The notes beneath the pieces are model-generated. The model was given only the letters and a program-made list of their open reading frames with translations. It had not been told where the DNA came from and did not search any database. A stretch of 64,000 bases of DNA from Marasmius tenuissimus (Eukaryota > Basidiomycota > Agaricomycetes > Agaricales > Marasmiaceae). The stretch spans positions 558,001 through 622,000 of the forward strand of contig JAQOTA010000023.1 in the NCBI GenBank assembly GCA_029532415.1, in the 5' to 3' direction. Below are positions 56,107-64,000 of this stretch, in pieces. The stretch's first letter is position 1; each line of letters opens with the position of its first letter. The position numbers were made by a program, and so were the translations under genes.

Positions 56107-59100
56107 ATGGACGATCTTTTCTCCTTCCTCGACAATGCACCGCCTGAAGATGATGACGTGGAACTCGATAATACTGAAGAATTGCACCTCAAGAAAAGAA
56201 AAGCAGAAGATGCTGAATCTGAACCGAACGGCGATCATCCACAGTCACCCCCGCCTCTCAAGAAACAGAAGAAAGAACCAACTCCACCGCCAAATCCAGT
56301 GATTACCGATGACCTGGAAATCGAAGCAAAACGTGAGGTCGAAGCGAGTGCTGGTCTCCAAGGGGGTGTTGAAGCTGGTTCGAGGTTGGAGCTCAGGCAT
56401 CAGGTGCAGGGACTATCCGGTGGAAGTTTTTTCTCCCTGCTCACCGGCTCTTCGTACAGGTTCGACATCAAGTTGCGGTTCCTCCGGGGTACAATTACAT
56501 TCCCATATCACAACATGTACCTCCTGCGAAGCCAGACAGAGAATACAAGTTTGAACTCGATCCCTTCCAAAAAGTCTCAGTGTCTGCCATTCAGCGCAAT
56601 GAAAGTGTGTTGGTGTCTGCACATACGAGTGCTGGGAAGACTGTCGTTGCAGAATACGCGATTGCACAGTGCCTGGCAAGGAAGCAGCGGGTCATATATA
56701 CCAGCCCAATCAAGGTATGGTTCCGAGTCTCGTCGATATATTTTACTGAGAATGTTCCCAAGGCTCTCAGTAATCAGAAGTATCGAGAAATGCTCGCAGA
56801 GTTTGGGGATGTAGGACTTATGACTGGAGACGTTACAATTAACCCTTCCGCGACCTGCTTGGTCATGACCACCGAAGTGCGTTCCGTTTTACTCTCGCGA
56901 GGACCAAAGGCTGACGCGTGGCTTTAGATTCTCCGTTCAATGCTATACCGAGGCTCAGAAATTATGCGTGAAGTTGCCTGGGTCATTTTCGACGAAATTC
57001 ATTACATGCGAGATAAGGAGCGAGGTGTAGTTTGGGAAGAAACTATTATCCTTCTCCCTCACACCGTTCGATACGTCTTCCTGTCGGCAACGATCCCCAA
57101 CGCCATGCAGTTTGCAGAGTGGATATGCAAGTCGCATGAGCAACCCTGTCACGTCGTTTACACGAACTACCGTCCAACGCCACTTCAACATTACCTCTTC
57201 CCGAAAGGAGGGGAGGGCATCTACCTCGTCGTCAACGAAAAGGGCGAATTTCGGGAGGACAATTTCAGCAAGGCCATGGGCGAATTGCAGGAACGTGCGG
57301 GTGAGGATCCGGCTGATCCCAGGGGTGGAAAAGGAAAGAAGGGAAAAACGAGGAAAGGCGGAGAGAAGAAAGGTGAGTGATGATGGTCCCCATTCGACCT
57401 TTTATTCATCGTTCCGCTTCCAGGGCCTTCCGACATCTCGCGTATAGTGAAGATGATCATGGTCAAGAACTTCAACCCAGTCATCGTTTTCTCCTTCAGC
57501 AAACGTGAATGTGAGGCAAATGCCCTGGCAATGTCCAAGTTTGAATTCAACTCTACGGACGAACAAGACCTCGTTTCGAACATATTCAACAACGCCATCG
57601 AAAATCTTGCACCCGACGACCGACAGCTACCTCAAATTTCCAATTTATTGCCCTTGTTGAAACGCGGGATTGGGATACATCACAGCGGTCTTCTGCCCAT
57701 TCTTAAAGAGGTGATCGAGATTCTCTTCCAAGAGGGTCTAATCAAGGTCCTCTTTGCAACAGAAACGTTCTCCATCGGTCTCAACATGCCTGCCAAAACT
57801 GTCGTCTTTACTGACACGCGCAAATACGATGGACGGGAGCAGAGGAACCTTTCGTCCGGAGAATATATCCAGATGTCCGGACGTGCTGGACGTCGAGGTC
57901 TCGACGACAGAGGAGTGGTAATCATGATGTGCGACGAGAAGTTGGAACCAACGGCCGCGAAGGACATGATCAAGGGAGAGGCTGATAGGCTGGACTCTGC
58001 GTTCCATATTGGCTACAACATGGTCATGAACTTGATGAAGGTCGAGGGTATCAGTCCGGAATACATGCTAGAGAGGTGTTTCCATCAGTTCCAGAGCAAC
58101 GCAGGGATCCCGAAACTGGAGGAAGGTTAGTCAATCTTTCGTGGTTTCTTCGACCTTGAGCGTACTGAACCCCATTATCAGAGCTCAAGGCGGAAGAAAA
58201 GTCCAAAAGTTCGATAACTGTACCCGACGAGGATCAAGTAGCCGAGTACTATGGATATCGTCAACAGCTTGAACAGATGGCCGCCGACTTCAGATTAGTC
58301 ATAACCCACCCGTCGTATGCCCTTCCTTTCCTCCAGCCCGGTCGTCTCATCAAGGTCAAGCACGAGAAACTCGATTTTGGTTGGGGAGTCGTGATCAACT
58401 ACTCGAAAAGGGCGCCCCCAAAGGTACCTATGCATCTTGACGGTGAACTCATGCAGTCCTAACAGTTTTTGTCGTCAGAACCGACCAGTACCGAAACCCG
58501 ACGACGACATTCCTCCGCACGAACAGTATATTGTCGATGTCCTCTTGAACGTTGCCCCCGGGGGTTCTGTCTCGACGAGAGATCGCACGAATATCACACC
58601 CACGCCAGGGAACGTCCAGCCTTGTCCGTTGAACAAGAAAGGAACGCCTCTCGTTGTACCCGTTCTCCTTTCGACAGTGGAAAGTTTGAGTCATATTCGG
58701 GTACACCTACCAAAAGATATCCGACAGGAACAAGCAAGGGAGACGGTCTGGAAGAGCGTATTGGAGGTTCATCGACGGTACCCTACTGTGATGTTGTTGG
58801 ATCCCGTCAAGAATATGGGAATCAAGGACGACAAGTTCAAAGCACTGATTCAGGTTTGTCTACTTGTCTATCACCTCTCTTATGCTACACAAGATGTTCT
58901 GACGCTTGCACCACAACGCAGAAAATCGAAGCGATGGAGAATCAAATGTTCAAGAGCCCCCTACACAAGGACCCTCGACTGGGAGAACTCCTGGCTCTCT
59001 ACTCGAACAAGAAGGAATCGCAGGACCGGATACGGAATCTCAAGAAACGGATACAGGCTACTCAAGATGTACTGCAGCTGGAGGAGCTCAAATGCCGCAA

Positions 59101-59800
59101 AAGGGTGCTAAGACGACTTGGCTTTACGAATGCCAACGATATCGTGGATGTCAAGGGCAGAGTAGCTTGCGAGATCAGTACCGGAGACGAGCTGTTGCTG
59201 ACGGAGCTGATATTCAATGGAGTGTTCAATACACTTGAGCCGGAACAATGCGCGGCACTGTTGAGCTGCTTCGTGTTTGACGAGAAGGTACGCCACCTGA
59301 TTGTTCGGTTGTACCTCCGTGTGGTTGACAAAACCTGTTTTTGTGTCTCCAGAGTGAACATCCGACGAAGCTCAAAGAAGAGTTAGCTGCACCGCTACGG
59401 GTCATGCAAGAGATTGCTAGGCGGATAGCGAAAGTCTCGAAGGAGTCAAAACTGCCGGTCGACGAGGACCAATATGTTGCGTCGTTCAAGGTTGAACTCA
59501 TGGATGCAGTCATGCAGTGGTGTCGAGGGGCGTCTTTCTCGGAGATATGCAAGGTGTGTCAACCACCATTTCCTCTTCAATTTACTCACCATTAACATGA
59601 TTCTGCACGCTGTGTAGCTCACTGACACATTTGAGGGGAGTCTCATTCGTGTGTTCCGCCGTTTGGGAGAACTTCTTCGCCAGATGGCGATGGCAGCTAA
59701 GGTGATTGGGAACAGCGAGCTGCAACAAAAATTCGAAAAGACCTCAGAGATGCTGGAACGTCCTAACTCGGTCATTTTCTGTTCTTCTTTGTATCTTTAG
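56107..59800 (+). CDS. MTR4: MTR4-type exosome RNA helicase (Ski2-like)
   Basis: The nuclear RNA helicase that feeds RNA to the exosome (TRAMP complex; rRNA and other nuclear RNA processing). It starts at 56107 with [20 protein letters not shown] and a short basic stretch. Helicase motifs in order: Q region [20 protein letters not shown], Walker [43 protein letters not shown] (DExH box), [66 protein letters not shown] and [10 protein letters not shown]. The arch (KOW) region contains [17 protein letters not shown]. The DSHCT helical domain ends [13 protein letters not shown], the usual C-terminus. Introns at about 56400, 56715, 56920, 57370, 58125, 58420, 58855, 59285 and 59550 join in frame. 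About 1,040 residues, intact; a housekeeping gene. Confidence 0.96.
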
Positions 59801-60013
59801 ACCTATAGTCACTGTAGCACGACCACTACCTAGCCAAGTCCGTCCTGCAATGAATATGAGCTTCATGATGACGACCATTGCGTGAGCTGTTGAAAGCCGG
59901 GCCGTGGGATATTACGTAGGTGGCTGCTCCCCTACTCGCAACCACCATCATCGACGGCGCGTAGTTCGCACTACTTGTTAAGCACAGCAAAGTAGCTCTT
60001 TCCCTTCGCCATC
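59801..60013. other. Short intergenic region between MTR4 and the M13 protease
   Basis: 213 bp holding the end of MTR4 and the promoter of the next gene, which is transcribed in the same direction. No distinct signal is recognised. Confidence 0.5.
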
Positions 60014-63000
60014 ATGGCGGATAGGTATCCCAGAGCCTCTACTGACCAAGGTGAGTCTTAGCTGTGGGGAAGAGACCGGGTCACTCATACCGGTCGTGTG
60101 CGCGCAGAGACGGCACCCCTTCTCCAGGATCCAGATGCAGAGGAACGCAATACGCTCATATCAGAAGATGCTACCTTTGGGGACCGTCTCAGTGCAATAG
60201 CTCAAGAGCCGCTTACGCCTCTCAGCAAGATTCTCCTCGTATTGGTGTTGGTACTGATGATCCTGAGCTCGGTGCGTGCGGAAACTTGTATTGGAAAACA
60301 TTTGTACTGACAGTACTTGCTTGCAGGTCTTCCTTGGACTCTTCGCTGGAGTTCAGCACAAGCTAAAATTAGAGCGCGGTCGTCATAATCAACCTGCACC
60401 ACCTTCACCCCCAGTTACAACTGTGTTGACCCAAACCCAAACCCGAACACAGACTCAAACCCAAACTCAAACCCAAACCGAGACCGAAATCAAGACTACT
60501 ACGTCGGGAATGACCACAACAGAGACCAATACACGCACGGTTTTGCCCCCAGTGCCTACAAAGAAGCCCGAAGAGGTACAACGTTTTGCCGTTTGGATGT
60601 AGCTCCAATTCTCATCTCATTTCTAGCCCGCCTGCCTCACGCCCGACTGTATCATCCTCTCAGCATCAATTCTCGCCTCCCTGGATACCTCGCAGGATCC
60701 TTGCGAGGATTTCTACGAGTTCGCAAGTGCGTAACAGCTATGTACCTGTGTCATGAACGTGAATAACCTATACTCCTACAGATGGAGGATGGCTCAAAGC
60801 GCATCCTCTTCCTGCTGACAAGGGAAGCTTTGGGAACTTCGAACAACTGGCTCAAGATAATGGACATGTGATCCAAGACATCCTCGAACGCACTGAGGCC
60901 ATGAGCACGGTTGCTTCCTCATCATACGACAAGGAAGTCCTGCAGAAGCTCAGTGGATTCTACAAATCGTGCTTGAAGGAAGATAGGCTGGACGAAATTG
61001 GCCAGAAACCCTTGTTGGACTTCTTGCGCACTCTCAAAGACCTGTATAGGGGTAAGAAGACGACAATATCCTCGCAGGGAAGTGGAGAGAAAGAGAAACA
61101 CGGGTTGACAGCGGCGGTTGCCTTCTTGCATTCTCGAGGTCCGATACATTTTGAGATTCTTCTCCGGAATCTGTAGTCTGAGCTGTTCTCCAGGTATTGG
61201 CGCATTATTTGGTTTCGACATTGAAGGAGATGTCGGGGTCGACCCTAACCACATGATTTTGTGGTTCAACCAGCCAGAACTCGGACTCCCGTCCAAGGTA
61301 CGTAGCTGAGCAGGTTGAGCACCGTACAGAAGCTTATTTTTGACTAGGAATACTACGACGACGAGGACATTCGTAAAGTATATCAAGATGTCCTTGAGGA
61401 ACTTCTTTTGGCGGTGGCCGATGAACGAGATGACGATGACAATGACGATGATTCTCATCCGGCCACGGAATCTAAACCTCTCAGCGCTTTGGTCGAGCAG
61501 GGTGAAGATTCCTGGCCGCCTTGGCCCTGGCCACCTTGGGGAGGAGGAGGTGACGACGACGACGACGACGATGGTGGTGACGGTCGGAAAAAACCTGTCA
61601 ACCAGAGGAAGAGGGCTCACAAACTAGCGAAGGGTGTTCTCAAGCTCGAGTCTCAAATAGCCCGAGCGAGCCTTGATTTGTAGGTGTACTTCCTGTTCGC
61701 GTTTGAGGCTCTTGCTGATGTATATATGCAGGGAAATACTGCAAGGGGATCCCATTGCGACTTACAATCCTGCACCTGTCTCGAACCTCACGGAAGCACT
61801 TCCTCAAATTCACTTCAACGACTATTTCGCGTCCTTCGCACCTCGAAGCTACCCCAGTCGGATCATCTTAACGCACCCCCCATACGCCGCGTCTTTGTCT
61901 GAGATTCTCGATGATACCTCTTCGGACGTCATTGAAGCTTACCTTGTCGCTCAGGCCGCGCTTAGTCTCTCTTCATACTTGGGGATGAACACAGACGCAT
62001 GGAGGGCACAGAGGGCTCTGGTCGAAGCCTTGTCCGGTATCAAGAAAGGTGCCGTTGGAGACCGAGCAGAGTACTGTGTCAGACAGGTAGAGGAAAGCCT
62101 TGGCTTTGCGGCGGGACGATACTTCGTGAATGAAACGTTCGCTGGTGAATCCAAGGTCAAGGCAACGAAAGTAATCACTGGTGAGAACCTTTTGCACTCC
62201 GTGTCTGAACAACTAGCTCAGAAACGGTTGGAATACAGACATTGTGAAAACATTCGGGAAGTCTCACAAGAACGTTGACTGGATGGACAAGAAATCCGCC
62301 AAGGCCGCTGAAGAAAAGGTGAAGAATGCTCGGGTCAACAACTTCTCAGTGCACTCATATATATCGTTTCAGGCCGACGCGCTTCGGGTGAAAGTTGGGT
62401 ACCCACTCTACCCGGATACCGAAAGCGCCAGATCCATTGCGTTTTATTACCGCTCTGTCGAGGTCGACGACGACAAGTTCTTTGAGAACATTCTCAGCGC
62501 CGCGTTCGTATACCCTTCATTTTGGCGTGATTGTTCGTTCCGCTCAACCTTCCTCTTGAACTATAGAGTCAGTGACGAGGTGAAAAAATGGGCACAATTA
62601 GAGAAGGCACGAAATCCCAACACATGGGAGATGTATCCGTCCATGGTCAACGCTTACTTCAATCCACCTTCGAATGAGGTCAGTTAGCCTTTGTGCTTGC
62701 TTGAGACGTACTAACGCCCCCTCCAGATCGTGTTCCCCGCCGGTATTCTTCAGCCGCCTTTCTTCCATAAGGATTGGTGCGTATAGACGTGTTATCTGGT
62801 TGATATTTTCCTGACATATCGTAGGCCCGCATATCTTTCCTATGGGGCGTTTGGACATGTTGCCTCCCATGAGTTGACGGTGAGATATCTCGCACATCCG
62901 TCGACACCTTCGCTAATGCGCAGCACTCTACTGCAGCATGCTTTCGACTCCGCGGGAAGGTTGTACAACCAAGAAGGTAAACTCGAGCAATGGTGGACCA

Positions 63001-63808
63001 ACTCGACAACCGAAGGGTTCGAAGAGAAGCAAGATTGTATCGTGAAACAATATTCCGGTAACATACCTTTATTCCCTTCGTCGTCTAGGACACGACTACT
63101 GATTGAGATGCATCATTCACAGAATATAGTATTGACGACGGTAAAGGCGGCAAGGTCCACGTTAATGTGAGTTTTAGTCTTTTTGTTTTCTATGTCGAAT
63201 CTCATCGGCTGAATGGGCGGATTCGTCGGCTTTAGGGGAACTTGTGAGTGGTTGAGGAAGCATGGGTACACGGGCGTGTCCTGAACGTATTTTTTCCCTT
63301 CTCTAGGACCTCCGGTGAAAACATTGGGGACACGGGCTTGGTGCAGGCGTACAGAGCCTGGGAGGCCCAGTATGATTCATCGCACAAGTCTGGAAACGAG
63401 TACCTACTGCCTGGACTTGACAAGTACACGCGGGAGCAACTCTTCTTCATATCTTTTGCCCGTGTGTGGGCAAGGAAGATGAAGCCTGCCGCCGCGGTGA
63501 GTGACATGAAACCCGTATTTTCAGCTTTGGCCGCGTGAACGTTTTCTGACCATGATCGCGCTATAGGTCCAACGTATTAGAACAGATCCCCACTCACCAA
63601 ATAATTTCCGTGTGGATGGCACTGTATTCAATATCCCGCAATTTGCAAAGGCGTTCAAGTGCTCCAAGAAGGCCAAAGTGGGTTATAATCGCAACTTATC
63701 GTCAATCATCTCGCTAATTGGGCAATTCACATCTTTCGTTAATTCACACTATTCCGTTAGCTCAACCCACCACCTGAGAAACAGTGCATCTTCTGGGGTC
63801 GATCATGA
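60014..63808 (+). CDS. M13-family zinc metalloprotease (neprilysin / endothelin-converting enzyme-like)
   Basis: A type II membrane endopeptidase. It starts at 60014 (MADRYPRASTDQ). A cytoplasmic head is followed by one membrane helix (ILLVLVLVLMILSSVFLGLF) and a Thr/Gln-rich stalk. The M13 N-domain starts at CLTPDCIILSASILASL and DPCEDFYEFANGGWLKAHPL. An unusual acidic insert (WPPWPWPPWGGGG followed by seven Asp, about 61515-61590) lies within this domain. The catalytic part has VNAYFNPPSNEIVFPAGILQ, the zinc motif HELTH (62869-62880 joined to 62938), split by an intron, and the third-ligand motif GENIGDTGL (about 63316). The end is CSKKAKLNPPPEKQCIFW plus GRS and a stop at 63806; the family usually ends at the Trp. 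About 15 introns; the gene looks intact. It probably cleaves peptides at the cell surface or in the secretory path. Confidence 0.93.
60427..60490 (+). repeat. Coding microsatellite (Thr-Gln repeat) in the M13 protease stalk
   Basis: A repeat of ACNCAA hexamers encodes TQTQTRTQTQTQTQTQTETE just after the membrane helix. The Thr-rich stalk is a likely O-glycosylation site. Copy number may vary between strains. Confidence 0.8.
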
Positions 63809-64000
63809 ACGTTCATTCGTACTTTCAGATACTGCTATACATACATAGGACTTCCAGGGCTTGTTGTACGAATAAGTTTTATTGACAGTACATTGGTAAT
63901 CTATCGTTTTTCACAACCTGTCTTGTCTAGGCTGGAAGTTCACACAAACGTTGTCGATCACAGAACACCTTTGGTACTTGGAACGTCGCTACTGCCAGTT
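63809..64000. other. 3' flank of the M13 protease gene
   Basis: Non-coding to the right edge of the window; AATAAG-like and TTTTATT sequences near 63870-63880 could serve polyadenylation. Confidence 0.4.

Noticed and set aside
1..64000. CRISPR array, operon or other prokaryotic system.
   Set aside because: No regularly spaced repeats with unique spacers; the genes have spliceosomal introns throughout, so the DNA is fungal.

Overview
The window is nuclear DNA of a filamentous basidiomycete, most likely an Agaricomycete. The reasons are: multi-exon genes with 50-60 bp GT-AG introns and two supported GC-AG introns; families typical of mushrooms (DUF6533 and DUF6534 seven-helix proteins, a laccase, a KDZ transposase of the CxC1-like type); and Ty1/copia elements with broken reading frames. 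All gene models come from reading the sequence by eye; nothing was searched against a database.

Layout. 0-11.6 kb is a nest of copia retrotransposons: two degenerate minus-strand fragments, then a nearly full-length plus-strand element (4.4-11.6 kb). It carries an unrecognised segment between Gag and protease and a tRNA-like sequence before its 3' LTR. Its 3' end abuts a minus-strand cytochrome P450 that stops after the I-helix. Next come an intact minus-strand O-methyltransferase (13.8-15.8 kb), a plus-strand DUF6533 membrane protein (17.1-18.9), a UbiA-family prenyltransferase (21.6-22.9), an FAD-dependent monooxygenase (23.1-24.8) and a laccase (26.1-28.7). Prenyltransferase, FAD monooxygenase, P450, methyltransferase and multicopper oxidase side by side suggest a small meroterpenoid or prenylated-phenol gene cluster. 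This is inference; no product is known.

28.7-39.2 kb is gene-poor. It holds a split DUF6534 gene and two palindromic miniature elements. 39.2-45.2 kb is a decayed KDZ DNA transposon: the N-terminal part of the transposase plus a long companion gene with nonsense codons. 45.2-48.6 kb is an odd block full of the motif CGGAGGC in both orientations, with two unrecognised reading frames. 50.3-54.7 kb is an inverted partial copy of the 17-25 kb block: a second DUF6533 gene that still looks intact and a dead FAD monooxygenase, without the prenyltransferase, and with a TA-flanked miniature element just upstream of the dead gene. From 56.1 kb on the window looks like core genome: the RNA helicase MTR4 and an M13 (neprilysin-type) metalloprotease, both complete.

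The candidates most worth following are the UbiA/FMO/P450/OMT/laccase neighbourhood and its inverted partial duplication.
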